Source of the DNA: Synechococcales cyanobacterium CRU_2_2
GTDB lineage: Bacteria; Cyanobacteriota; Cyanobacteriia; PCC-9006; JAAUQQ01
NCBI GenBank assembly: GCA_012034805.1
Contig: JAAUOP010000024.1
Coordinates: 1 to 44,866 of the forward strand
Direction of reading: 5' to 3'
DNA length: 44,866 nucleotides
Shown here: in pieces, positions 28,504 through 37,313 of the stretch
How the letters are laid out: each line of letters opens with the position of its first letter
How positions within the stretch are numbered: position 1 is the stretch's first letter
Position numbers and translations under genes: made by a program
The notes under the pieces: generated by a model
Told to the model about the DNA's origin: nothing
What the model saw: the letters and a program-made list of their open reading frames with translations, nothing else
Databases searched by the model: none

Positions 28504-29675
28504 TTAAAAAATATCGGCAGGATCCGCCTCTTTGAGTCGCCGGGTGGCGATCGCCCCCGACTACCAACACATCACCAACGTCGCCACCAAAACCCACCCG
28601 CCCGAGCCAGGGTCATAAACACCGGCAGCGAAGTTGCCCCCCGCGTTAGATGATACAAACCGACCGCGATGCCTAGACTGGGCAAAAAACCCACCACTGC
28701 CAAAATCACGGCTTCCTCTAGCACAATCCCTAGCAAAAACTGATGACCATACCCCATGGCCCGGAAGGTGGCGTATTCTTCCAAATGACTATTGACGTCG
28801 GTTGCGAGCACCTGATACACAATAATGACACCCACCACAAAGCCCATGGCCACCCCGAGGGTGAAGATAAAGCCGATCGCCGTATTGTTCTTCCAATAGC
28901 CATACTCAAACTCAACAAATTGCTGTCGAGTAAACACCTGGACATCATCCGGTAAATAGCTGTCTAGACGACGGGCCACCTGGTCAGCATTTGCGCCAGG
29001 AGCCAACTGGAGCAACCCCAAATTCACCTTCGTGGAAGCGCGATCGGGAAACAGACGCAAAAAGGTCTGATCGCTAGCGAGCAATAGGCCGTCGGAGGCA
29101 AAGGATGAACCGACCGAAATCAAGCCGTTGAGTCTGACCTGGCGTTCGTTGATCTCAGTAGTGGGAACGGTACCTTGCTGAATTTTGGCAATCACTGCGT
29201 CAAAATCACCGCGCATATTTTGGTCAAATAAGATGCGATCGGGCAAGCGGATCTTGTCCAATTGAGCCTTGACATCAGGTCGAGTCAGCTGTTCCAAATT
29301 GGGGTCAAGCCCCAGCAGCAAAACGGTACCCTTTTCGAGCGTGATCGGGTGCTTCCAACGGGTCAGCGACAGGTAGAGCGGGCTGGCTTGTTCTACCCCA
29401 GGAACATCAAGGGCCTGATAGAGCCGCCCTCGAGGAAAGGTATCCGCGTTGTTGAAATTGATGATCTCGGAGCCCGTGATGATGATGTCGGCGTTAAGGC
29501 TTTTGGGCATTTGCACACCGCTTTCAAACAGTGCCCCTTGGAAGCCGAGTTGCATAAGCATCAGAATATCGGCGAATGCTACGCCGGAGAGCGCCACGAG
29601 TAAACGACTCTTTTCTTTACTGAGCTGAAGCCAGCCCAGGGGGGTGCGGCGGACGAAGGAACGCAGGAGGTTCAT
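28504..29675 (-). CDS. devC: DevC-like exporter permease (C-terminal frameshift and in-frame TAG)
   Basis: This is the FtsX/MacB-fold membrane subunit of the DevBCA exporter. The N-terminal helix is RLLVALSGVAFADILMLMQL, and a large periplasmic region follows. The later helices (AIGFIFTLGVAMGFVVGVII, LEEAVILAVVGFLPSLGIAV) match the family. The intact frame stops near 28572. One added base near 28600 continues as VLVATLVMCW, then a TAG at 28561-28563, then SGAIATRRLKEADPADIF to a TAA at 28504. That last segment is the usual DevC C-terminus, so the gene is either truncated by about 20 residues or carries two sequence errors. The start overlaps devB by 4 bases (ATGA). Confidence 0.88.
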
Positions 29676-30990
29676 GATTTGTTTTGGCGCTGAATCTTGA
29701 CTTCGACCTGGAGATTGGTTAAGCGGTTGACCCGTTGGCTTGACGGCCCATCCAATTCGACTTTGACCTCGACAATACGGCCATCAATATTTGCAGAGGG
29801 GTTGGTGTCGGCGACCCGCTGGGACTGGATTTGTAAACCAATGTCGATGACAGAGCCGGTGAGTTCACCTTCGACCACATCGCTGGTCACGATCGCGCGC
29901 TGACCCAGTTTGACCTTGCTGATATCGCTTTCATAGATTTCGGCGATCGCGTCATCGTCTGGGTTTGTCCCACGTCCAAAATTCCCTCAGGCCGGAGCCG
30001 CTCCCCCGCTCGGGTATGAATTTTGAGCACCATGCCATTTTGACTAGAGCGCACAGTGGCTTGCTGGGCACTGAGCTTGGCTGTGGCAACGCTGGCCTCG
30101 GCGGCCTTGACCTGGGCTTGGGCGGCCTGAACGTCCTCGGGTCGCACTTCCGTAATCCGATCGAGGGTGGCGGTGGCACTGCGAATTTGCTGTCTTTGGC
30201 CGAGTTGGATGCGGCTGAGATTCGCTTCGGCTTCGTCAATTTCGGCTTGGCGGGCGGATTGGGTTCGCGTCAGGGCAGCTTCGGCTTCTTGAAGGCGTTT
30301 GCGGGCAGTTTTTTCGGTGAGTTCAAACCGCTCGAGCTCGGTGACGGTAATCGCGCCTTCGCTTTTGAGTGTGCGGTAGCGTTTGACATCGGCCTGGGCG
30401 TTGTCGAGTTCGGCCTGGATGCGATCGACCACCGCTTGCTGAGCTTGGATGTCCCCGGCACGGGTGGCTTTGATCCGCCGCAGGGCCGCTGACTGCGCGG
30501 CAATTTGGTCTTCGCGTTCGAGGCGCAGCCGTTCGACTTCGGCGGTCTGGGCGGTGATGTCGCCGGTTTGGGCACCGGCTTCGACACGGGCGAGCTCGGC
30601 CTTGGCGATCGCCACGTTCCGCTCGGCTTCAACGACAGCCGCCTGGAGCAAGGGATAGGTATCGAGAATGGCGATGGTTTGGCCCACTGTGATGCGATCG
30701 CCCTGCTTCACCAGCAGCTTTTCAACCCTGGCCCGCTCGCTGGCCGACGGGGCCGAGAGACTAATCACGTCACCCGCAGGCTCGAGGCGACCCAGGGCAG
30801 TGATCGTCGTAATCTCGGGCTCGACGACAATGGGCACCTCGCTGGGACTGGCTGCGGAAAAGGATTGGGCGCGGATGACATAGTAGCCACTCACCATGAC
30901 GACGGCTGCGCCCGTGGCCGCAGCCAGCCAGGGCCATCGCTCCCAAAGGGCTCGAATCTCGCGATCGCCAATGCGCTGCTGCTGAACCAT
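29672..30990 (-). CDS. devB: DevB-like periplasmic adaptor (membrane fusion protein), frameshifted
   Basis: This is the HlyD-type adaptor that links the DevCA pump to an outer-membrane TolC-like channel. ATG 30990 begins a protein with one N-terminal membrane anchor (WPWLAAATGAAVVMVSGYYV). It then has a lipoyl half-domain (ERARVEKLLVKQGDRITVGQ), long coiled-coil hairpin arms of about 170 residues, and the second half-domain (VLKIHTRAGERLRPEGILDV). One missing base near 29970 breaks the frame; adding T gives TMYAIAEIYESDISKVKLGQ and the C-terminal beta domain. The repaired length is about 439 residues. It starts the devBCA operon, and devC overlaps it by 4 bases. Confidence 0.92.
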
Positions 30991-31302
30991 CTGATGCCCA
31001 AAGTAAAAATTTACATAAATAGTTTCAGTGATGGCACTGAATCTTGCCCTAGTATGCTCGCAATATATGTTGCTCGAGCAGAGAATTCCCGGAACTTTGC
31101 AGAGTCTTCACTCAGCCCTCTGGGCAGTCCCAAGCAGCGATACAGATGCCAAACAGTTGACCCTGAGACCGAAGACCAGCCCTAAGCACCATCCCCCGGA
31201 GTCACCTGAGACGGAATGCTGCAGCCCAAGTCAATTCATCGCGTCTTTAAGAAGCGTGAGCCGTGAGAAGCATGGCGGTTGAAGTGGCCGAACCCTTGTT
31301 CT
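30991..31302. other. 312-base spacer without a supported gene
   Basis: This lies between the 3' end of the large hypothetical gene and devB, both on the minus strand. An AT-rich stretch just upstream of devB is the likely promoter area. I see no repeat, RNA gene or credible ORF. Confidence 0.5.
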
Positions 31303-33771
31303 TTAGCTCATCCAAGGATTAAAGCGATTTTTTTCCGCCGGAGTTTCAGCTTGGCCGGGTAGCACCACCGTGCGGCGGAGCGCAACCTTACGGCTTTCGC
31401 GTTGGCTGTGGGGGTCTACGGCGATCGCCTCCACCTGCAGCTCAATCGAGCCCTCCGGAATGGTGAGATCTACGGCGGCCTCGAGTTGGTCAGCGGAGAG
31501 CGGCAAAAACGCCGTCACCCACTGGGGTTCGACCAGCAAGGTGCGGGTTTGACAATCGAGCAGCCAAAGACGGGCGCAGAGCTGCGGGGGCTCCGTGGGC
31601 ACGCGCAACACGACCCGGATCGTCTCACCCACCACCAAATCTCCCTCGGGTAGTTTCATCTCCGGCGTTTCGATCGCGATATCCGCCAAGCTCTCGGGTT
31701 GTCGCTGGGCCTGCATCCAGGCCATCCGCGTGGCGGGTAAGTCTTCATCGTCTACGACGATTTCGGTGAGCAGCGCCGGAGATTCTTGGGGAAGCTGCGG
31801 TTGGGGGATAACCAGCTCATGAAGTCGATTCATCAGCGGATCGACCGAATAGGTCAGCGCTGGAGAGGCGTCCAGGTCTGGTTCTAGGTCTGGAAATTCT
31901 TCTTGTGATTCCTCGAAGGCTTGCTGCAGTGGCTGTTCCAGTGCTAGCGCTTGCTCCAGTGCTAGCGCTTGTTCAGGGCTTTGGGCAGGTGCAAGGCTGG
32001 CGATCGCAGGCTCTCCCTCATCCAACCGTATTTCTGGCCAATTCCCTGCACTCAGCGCCGACTCTGGCCCAACCGCCAGTTCAGTCTGCGGCTCTAAATT
32101 GGGCGGTGGGCCAAACAGCTCGGCGAGTTCCTCAAGGGTGGCTTGCTCGGGTATGGCAAACTCATCCGTCAGCGAGCTTTCGCCTGGGGTCGGGATCCAG
32201 GTGGGCAGTGCGGTGTCGGTTTGGGCCAGAGCCGTGAATTCCGATGGGGTGGCCTGACTGTCTGGCTGAAGATTGTCCGGCTGAAGACCGTCCGACTGAA
32301 GACTGTCCGGCTGAAGACTGTCCGGCTGAAGATTGTCCGGCTGCAGATTCAGCGGATCGTCCGGCTGCGGTATCTCTCGCGGGGGCGTCCACTGGAAAAT
32401 GGGATTGAGACGCGATTCTCCGGAGGGCTGGCGGCTCGATCGCCCAAAGCTCGGCAAATCCAGTTGCCGTTGTGGGCTCGATGGCTGGGAGGTCGGTCGA
32501 GGTTCCAGCTTGGGCGGCAGCTGCTGGGTGGGCACGGGCCGGAAGCGGGGCTGAGTCGAGGCTTCCGACTGACCCAACAGGCCTAACAAATCCGTGTTCA
32601 CCTGGCGATTGGCGCGGGCGGGGGTCGGCTTCATGCCCATTTTACCCACCACAAAATTGCTCGCGGCCAGCTGCTGCAGGGCCCCAAGGCTATTGCCCTG
32701 CTCGGGGGTTTGGGCATCTGTGGCGGCCACCTGACTCAGCAAGGTCTCGACGGAAGCCATGACCGCAAACTGGGCGGCGGCGATCGCCTCCATATCCCGC
32801 GATCGCCACAGGGTCGCAACGCCCAACAACAGCGGGCTGGCACACTGCGTCGGAATGGTAAGGCTCTGGGCAAAGGCGAGGGCTTGCGGGTAAGCGGCAG
32901 CCGGGTCAGCCGAGGCCGGAAAGGAAATACTCTGGCTGTCCCAAATTTCCGTGGTGCTGGGGTCACGCAGCTCTAGAGAAAGCACGAGGGGGTCGGGCCA
33001 GGGGGCGTTCGACTGGAGTTCGCCCGTGAGGGTGACGGTGCGATCGCCCCCAAAGGTGAGGGTTTCTGAGTGGAGGGCGATCGCAACCTCTAAAGCTGGG
33101 ATCGTCAGGCTTTCTGAGGGAACAGGATCCTCCGAGGGAACAGGCTCTGAGGGAACAGGCTCGATCGCAGACGCCGCCTCCACTCGATCCGCAATCCCCC
33201 GATCCCTAGGCTCCGCCCCAGACAAAGATTCTGCCGCAGATAAAACCGAATCGACAACCATGCGCGACATTTGCTGCGCCAGCTGCTGAATCTCTAGGTT
33301 CGGCGCAGACGGCTGAAGTTCAGGGTTGGGCGCTAGCGCGGTGGCCTGGGCAACTCGGGTAGACCGGGCCGGGACTTCAGACCCCTCCCAATCGAACAAA
33401 TCCGAGGTCTGGGTAGGTGCCTCCGGCTCCAACACCTGCAACTGGAGGCTGGCGGGCCATTGGTGCTCTAAGGAACCCGGTGCCACATGGGGACGACAGC
33501 GCAACTCCCAGCGTCCGGTGCGAAAAGGGGTGAAGGGCAAAAAGGCCATCAAGCCATCGGCATTGGTTTGGCGCGATCGCTGTTGTACCCGGCGCTTGGG
33601 TGGCTCGTCCTGGATAGAAACGTAGCTGATGTAGATATCTACCTCGGCGTCTTGACAGGGCGTGCGCACCACAATGCGATAGCGCCCCTCCAAAATTTCT
33701 ACCGTGGGGGTCTCCAGGGGCAGCCAGGTCTGGTCGCCTTCCTTTTGCAGCAAGAATTCCCAAGCCTTCAT
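31303..33771 (-). CDS. large low-complexity hypothetical protein
   Basis: I do not recognise the family. The 822-residue protein starts MKAWEFLLQKEGDQTWLPLE, followed by a beta-rich, Ig-like N-terminal domain of about 115 residues (YRIVVRTPCQDAEVDIYISY, TGRWELRCRPHV). Its middle has a further beta-rich region (LTGELQSNAPWPDPLVLSLE) and long Pro/Gln/Asp-rich linkers with expanded repeats. The C-terminal domain again looks Ig-like (GDLVVGETIRVVLRVPTEPP; LTIPEGSIELQVEAIAVDPH). There is no signal peptide or membrane helix. The C-terminal half is acidic. It lies 80 bases downstream of psb34, past a hairpin. The function is unknown; a scaffold or multi-domain binding role is a guess. Confidence 0.8.
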   Translation of the reverse strand: MKAWEFLLQKEGDQTWLPLETPTVEILEGRYRIVVRTPCQDAEVDIYISYVSIQDEPPKRRVQQRSRQTNADGLMAFLPFTPFRTGRWELRCRPHVAPGSLEHQWPASLQLQVLEPEAPTQTSDLFDWEGSEVPARSTRVAQATALAPNPELQPSAPNLEIQQLAQQMSRMVVDSVLSAAESLSGAEPRDRGIADRVEAASAIEPVPSEPVPSEDPVPSESLTIPALEVAIALHSETLTFGGDRTVTLTGELQSNAPWPDPLVLSLELRDPSTTEIWDSQSISFPASADPAAAYPQALAFAQSLTIPTQCASPLLLGVATLWRSRDMEAIAAAQFAVMASVETLLSQVAATDAQTPEQGNSLGALQQLAASNFVVGKMGMKPTPARANRQVNTDLLGLLGQSEASTQPRFRPVPTQQLPPKLEPRPTSQPSSPQRQLDLPSFGRSSRQPSGESRLNPIFQWTPPREIPQPDDPLNLQPDNLQPDSLQPDSLQSDGLQPDNLQPDSQATPSEFTALAQTDTALPTWIPTPGESSLTDEFAIPEQATLEELAELFGPPPNLEPQTELAVGPESALSAGNWPEIRLDEGEPAIASLAPAQSPEQALALEQALALEQPLQQAFEESQEEFPDLEPDLDASPALTYSVDPLMNRLHELVIPQPQLPQESPALLTEIVVDDEDLPATRMAWMQAQRQPESLADIAIETPEMKLPEGDLVVGETIRVVLRVPTEPPQLCARLWLLDCQTRTLLVEPQWVTAFLPLSADQLEAAVDLTIPEGSIELQVEAIAVDPHSQRESRKVALRRTVVLPGQAETPAEKNRFNPWMS
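32254..32355 (-). repeat. 15-bp tandem repeat in the 822-residue protein
   Basis: Six to seven units of about 15 bp (ctgaagactgtccgg on the plus strand) encode (DNLQP/DSLQP)n in a linker. A second 18-bp duplication lies at 31938-31973 (QALALE repeat). Confidence 0.92.
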
Positions 33772-33820
33772 CGTGCGGTCCCCAAAACGGTCATTGATCT
33801 ACGTCCTTTGCATGGGTTGG

Positions 33821-33844
33821 CCCCTCGGGCTCTTGCCCGAGGGG
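33821..33844 (-). terminator. hairpin after psb34
   Basis: A perfect 10-bp stem (cccctcgggc / gcccgagggg) with a 4-base loop begins 8 bases after the psb34 stop. It lacks a T-run, so it may slow or end transcription only partly, or protect the short psb34 message. Confidence 0.65.
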
Positions 33845-33851
33845 CAGGGCT

Positions 33852-34028
33852 CTAGCTCGCTGAGGCGGCGACAGCGACGACAAACAAGCTTGCGACGAAG
33901 GCGAGAGCGATCGCCCCCATGATGATGTAATTGCGCTTCTCGTTGGAGGAGGGGGGCTCTGCCTTATAAACCTTGGGCTCCCTGGCAAAATTATTCAGTC
34001 TCCCGCCTTCTTCTTCGGTGTAGGGCAT
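33852..34028 (-). CDS. psb34: photosystem II assembly-related protein Psb34
   Basis: This small single-helix thylakoid protein binds photosystem II assembly intermediates (the Ssl1498 family of Synechocystis). The 58-residue product begins MPYTEEEGGRLNNFAREPKV, the family hallmark. A soluble N-terminal half (YKAEPPSSNEKRNY) is followed by one membrane helix (IIMGAIALAFVASLFVVAVA). ATG 34028 to TAG 33852 is an intact frame. It is short enough to be missed by length-filtered gene finders. It lies on the minus strand, 80 bases upstream of the 822-residue gene. Confidence 0.93.
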   Translation of the reverse strand: MPYTEEEGGRLNNFAREPKVYKAEPPSSNEKRNYIIMGAIALAFVASLFVVAVAASAS

Positions 34029-34243
34029 GTTCTTTGCCTCTTTAGATAGTTTAGATTCTCCTCATTAAACTCAATAACGTTTCTTTTCAGTCATTTTGCA
34101 AGAATTCGTCTTCAAGCATTGACCTTGAGGTTTTAGCCTGAGATTTTAGCCTCGAAGCCATCTTTCTGTGCAAGATTCGGTGATGTGGCGGATTTTTTGG
34201 TGTGCGTTGCTGCGCACCATAGAAATCAAAAACACAGGAAGTG

Positions 34244-34624
34244 ATGACAAATCAAGATCTGCCTGATACACAAGCAGCGGCACGGGGGGAACTGTGTGCG
34301 GAGGGACTCGACTGGTCGGGCGCAGATCTCCAGGGGGTTAACTTGGAACATGCGCTGATGTCTGGGATTAATTTGAGTCGGGCTCGGCTGCAGGGTGCGA
34401 GTCTTCGCTGGGCCTACTTGAAACAAGCCAATTTGCGTGGGGCAGATTTGCGGGCCGTCGATTTCACGGGGGCCTATTTGCGCGGGGCAGATTTGCGAGA
34501 TGCAGATTTGCGGGGGGCTAATCTTTGGGGAGCACTGCTGTGGGATGCGCGGCTGGAGGGAACCTGTTTGGATAGTGCCAAGCTAGAGCAAAGCTGCGGT
34601 GCGGTACTCAACGCTGGCCTGTGA
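34244..34624 (+). CDS. pentapeptide-repeat protein
   Basis: This is a right-handed beta-helix protein built of A(D/N)Lxx repeats: about fourteen units from ADLQGVNLEHALMSGINLSR to GANLWGALLWDARLEGTCLD. The 126-residue protein has no signal peptide, so it is probably cytosolic. ATG 34244 has an AGGA site four bases upstream; the GTG at 34241 is too close. Cyanobacteria carry many such genes, mostly of unknown role. The 3' end overlaps the convergent menF by 17 bases. Confidence 0.88.
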   Translation: MTNQDLPDTQAAARGELCAEGLDWSGADLQGVNLEHALMSGINLSRARLQGASLRWAYLKQANLRGADLRAVDFTGAYLRGADLRDADLRGANLWGALLWDARLEGTCLDSAKLEQSCGAVLNAGL

Positions 34625-36260
34625 GCACCGCCAATAGGGTGCGCAGTTTGAGCACCACTTCCGCGAGCTCTAGCTGGGGCTGAGATCCCTGGACAATCCC
34701 GGCCCCAGCAAATAGCTGAGCCTGGTTGCCTTCAATCAGGGCAGAGCGAATGCCCACACAAAAGTCGCAGTTGCCCTGGGCATCGATCCAGCCGATGGGG
34801 GCGGCGTAGAGCGATCGCTCAAACCGTTCCAACTGCCGAATTTGCTCACAGGCCAAGGGCTGGGGCACGCCGGCCATGGCGGGCGTCGGATGGAGTTTGG
34901 CCAAGAGTTCAAGGGGATGGAGGTGCTCGGGCAAGTCGCAGTGGATGGGGGTTTGCAAATGCTGAATGCTGGCCAGTTTGAGCACCTGGGGTCGGGGAGC
35001 ATAGGTCGGATTGAGGCCCAATTGACGCAGGGTCTCGACAATGAACCGGCTGACTAGCCGGTGCTCGTGCTGCTCCTTCGGGCTGGCAAGGAGCTGAGCG
35101 GCGAGGGCTTGATCCTCAGCGGCCGTTTGGCCTCGGGGCGTGGAACCGGCGATCGCCTCAGTTTGCAGCTGACGATCCTCACCCGCGCCCCGGACTCCAT
35201 CCCGCACCCGCAGCAGCCGCTCGGGGCTGGCCCCCAGAAAGATCGGGCAGCTCTGCACCTGGCTGCCGCCTTGGCCCCCCCCCTGAATCCCGCCACCGAC
35301 CGAAAAAATATGGCATTCAGGATGGCGCTGACGCAGGGCAGCGAGGGCCGTAAGCGCGGATATCGGCTGGTCTAGGGTGACGCGAAGGGGGTGAGCCAGG
35401 ACGACCTTATGCAAGCGGCCTTGGGCGATGGTTTTGAGGACAGCGGTGACGGATTGCTGAAAGGCTGCCGCTGCCGCTGGATCGAGCGATACTGCCGCTG
35501 GCGGCTGGAGCGGCGTCCGGGTGGAGCGGGGCGGGGTGGGCGATCGGCGGGGCAGGTCGTAGCGCAGCATTTGGTATTGCTCCCAGGCCTGCCGGGCGTC
35601 ATCGCGATCGACACTGCCGAGCTGGAGTGGAACATGGGCAACAAAGCTACAGTGGAATTTGCCTTGGCGATCGCGACGGCGCACCACCTGCCAACCCGGC
35701 AAAAACAAAGTGGCAGGCGGAAAACAACCTGCGGGTGTGCTGGTGTCGAAGAAGGTGAAGCTGCAATAGAAATGCGGCCCAGCAAAGGGCAGATCGATGG
35801 GATCTGGAGCAGCCAGCTCTGGTGCGGTTGGGTCTAGATCTGCGAGATTGGCGAGATTTAGTGGCGGGCGATCGAGGGTCAGCGGCCCAACAACCAGCGT
35901 CGCGGCGATGCAGTTGCGCAAAAAGATTTGGCTGCGTTGGAAGCGATCGGGGCCATGGAATTGGACTGAGGCGCAGGGAGCGGCAGCCGCGATCGCCAGA
36001 CCTTCATTGGGCTGCTCCCAGTAAAAATGCTGCTGCTCAAAACCACCCAGGGCCTCAAGCGCCCGCAGCGGATCGAGGGGGGGCAGAGGCAAGGCCAAAC
36101 TGAGCCAGCGCGGCGCAGCCGTAGGCCGAGTCCGCGCCAGGTTCTGGGCCTGAATTTGGGCCTGAATTTGGGCCTGAATTTGGGCCTGAATCTGCTCGTA
36201 GAACCTTTGAAAATCTTGGGTTGGGTTGGGCGGCGCTTTTCTTGAAGGTATAAAGACCAT
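34608..36260 (-). CDS. menF: isochorismate synthase MenF
   Basis: MenF converts chorismate to isochorismate, the first step towards phylloquinone (vitamin K1), the photosystem I quinone. The 550-residue protein has the chorismate-binding core in its C-terminal half: LGASPERLLRVRDG, AGSTPRGQTAAEDQALAAQL, KEQHEHRLVSRFI, HPTPAMAGVPQ, YAAPIGWIDAQGNCDFCVGI and LFAGAGIVQGSQPQLEL. The N-terminal region is long and Pro/Ala-rich, with four repeats of QAQI near residues 23-40. ATG 36260 is the likely start. It is divergent from the gene at 36351 (90-base spacer). Confidence 0.94.
   Translation of the reverse strand: MVFIPSRKAPPNPTQDFQRFYEQIQAQIQAQIQAQIQAQNLARTRPTAAPRWLSLALPLPPLDPLRALEALGGFEQQHFYWEQPNEGLAIAAAAPCASVQFHGPDRFQRSQIFLRNCIAATLVVGPLTLDRPPLNLANLADLDPTAPELAAPDPIDLPFAGPHFYCSFTFFDTSTPAGCFPPATLFLPGWQVVRRRDRQGKFHCSFVAHVPLQLGSVDRDDARQAWEQYQMLRYDLPRRSPTPPRSTRTPLQPPAAVSLDPAAAAAFQQSVTAVLKTIAQGRLHKVVLAHPLRVTLDQPISALTALAALRQRHPECHIFSVGGGIQGGGQGGSQVQSCPIFLGASPERLLRVRDGVRGAGEDRQLQTEAIAGSTPRGQTAAEDQALAAQLLASPKEQHEHRLVSRFIVETLRQLGLNPTYAPRPQVLKLASIQHLQTPIHCDLPEHLHPLELLAKLHPTPAMAGVPQPLACEQIRQLERFERSLYAAPIGWIDAQGNCDFCVGIRSALIEGNQAQLFAGAGIVQGSQPQLELAEVVLKLRTLLAVLTGQR
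36145..36192 (-). repeat. 12-bp tandem repeat in menF N-terminus
   Basis: Four units of tgggcctgaatt (plus strand) encode (IQAQ)n near the MenF N-terminus, outside the catalytic core. Confidence 0.92.
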
Positions 36261-36310
36261 GAAAAGGATAATCGAGGTTTAAAAAATCGGAAATTATGCT
36301 CTAGATCTTA

Positions 36311-36342
36311 CTCTGGAGTTGAGATACTCCGGAGTTGAGATG
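36311..36342. repeat. 16-bp tandem duplication in the divergent menF spacer
   Basis: Two near-perfect copies of ctctggagttgagata lie just before the plus-strand gene at 36351, in the short divergent spacer with menF. Confidence 0.85.
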
Positions 36343-36350
36343 CGCCGCCC

Positions 36351-37313
36351 ATGGATGCCAAAAGCCTACGCCGACTTGCCCGATGGATCACGCGCCTTGG
36401 ATTCCCGCGCCTTGGATTCCCACACCGGCGGTTGCTCCCGTTGATGACCCTGTTGATGACCCTGGCGGTGTGCGGTGGCATCGGCCTAGGGATGCCGGGT
36501 GGGGCGATCGCCGCCGCCCTCGCCGATCGCTTGGCCCAATACCCCGACTGGACGAACCCACCTGCCACCCGCCCCACCCAGGGCCAAGATCTCGCCTATC
36601 CCGACTGGTTTAGCGGCAACTGGCAGGCCACCAGCACACTGATTGATCTGGTGGCACCGCTGGCTCCGGACGTCACCAGTCCAGGCTTTGAAGGCAACCG
36701 CACGCTGCTCAACCAACCCGTGTCTTTTGAGGTGCGGTTTGTGCCTCGGCGCAGTCCGCGCAACTGGGTTCCGGCGCTGCCCGGTGTTGTGGAAATTGTG
36801 TCCGATCGCGCTTTCAACGGTCTCAATATTGCCAAAGCCTATTTGGGCGACGACCTGGTAGTTCAAGTCGAAGTCGATCCCAAAAATCCGAATACCCAAG
36901 TCACCCGTTTGCGGGGCAACCGTAGCTTGGTTTCAACAATTCCGGCGCGGGCGATCGAAACCGTCAGCAACACCGAGTTCATCACCAGCGAAATTTTCCA
37001 GCAGGTGTTTCGCGGTGAAGGCAACCCGCCCTATCTGAATCAGGTGGAGACAACGACGGCCTATCACTATCAGCAACCAGACCCAGATCAACGCCCAGAT
37101 CAACACCCAGATCAACACCAGAAGCCGGAACAAAGCCAGCCTACGATTCTCGCTAACCAGGTGACGGCGGTTTATTTATCGCCCCAGGACGAAAACTATT
37201 TCAAAGCCGTTCAGCGACCGATCGCGCTCTACCGTTACCGTTTGGAGCTGCATCGGGCAGGCGATTCGTCAGGTTCTGAAGATTCGGCTGGTACTGTTAC
37301 AGAAGCATCATAG
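36351..37313 (+). CDS. probable thylakoid-lumen or periplasmic protein (DUF6816-like)
   Basis: This is a conserved cyanobacterial/plastid-type protein of unknown function; the DUF6816 label is from memory and moderate. The signal segment is RRLLPLMTLLMTLAVCGGIG, ending near GAIAAALAD. The mature part has YPDWFSGNWQATSTLIDLVA, VSFEVRFVPRRSPRNWVPAL and VEIVSDRAFNGLNIAKAYLG, a lipocalin-like beta-rich pattern. It is 320 residues. Three low-complexity units (PDQHPDQH at 37082-37117) and a duplicated RLGFP near the start (36391-36420) are repeat expansions. It overlaps the convergent sensor kinase by 6 bases. Confidence 0.7.
   Translation: MDAKSLRRLARWITRLGFPRLGFPHRRLLPLMTLLMTLAVCGGIGLGMPGGAIAAALADRLAQYPDWTNPPATRPTQGQDLAYPDWFSGNWQATSTLIDLVAPLAPDVTSPGFEGNRTLLNQPVSFEVRFVPRRSPRNWVPALPGVVEIVSDRAFNGLNIAKAYLGDDLVVQVEVDPKNPNTQVTRLRGNRSLVSTIPARAIETVSNTEFITSEIFQQVFRGEGNPPYLNQVETTTAYHYQQPDPDQRPDQHPDQHQKPEQSQPTILANQVTAVYLSPQDENYFKAVQRPIALYRYRLELHRAGDSSGSEDSAGTVTEAS

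Noticed and set aside
31028..31282. 84-residue ORF between devB and the large gene
   Set aside because: Composition and lack of motif suggest a chance frame in the devB upstream region.
32143..32586. 147-residue plus-strand ORF with LKTVRLKTVRL repeats
   Set aside because: It is the antisense shadow of the tandem repeat in the 822-residue gene.
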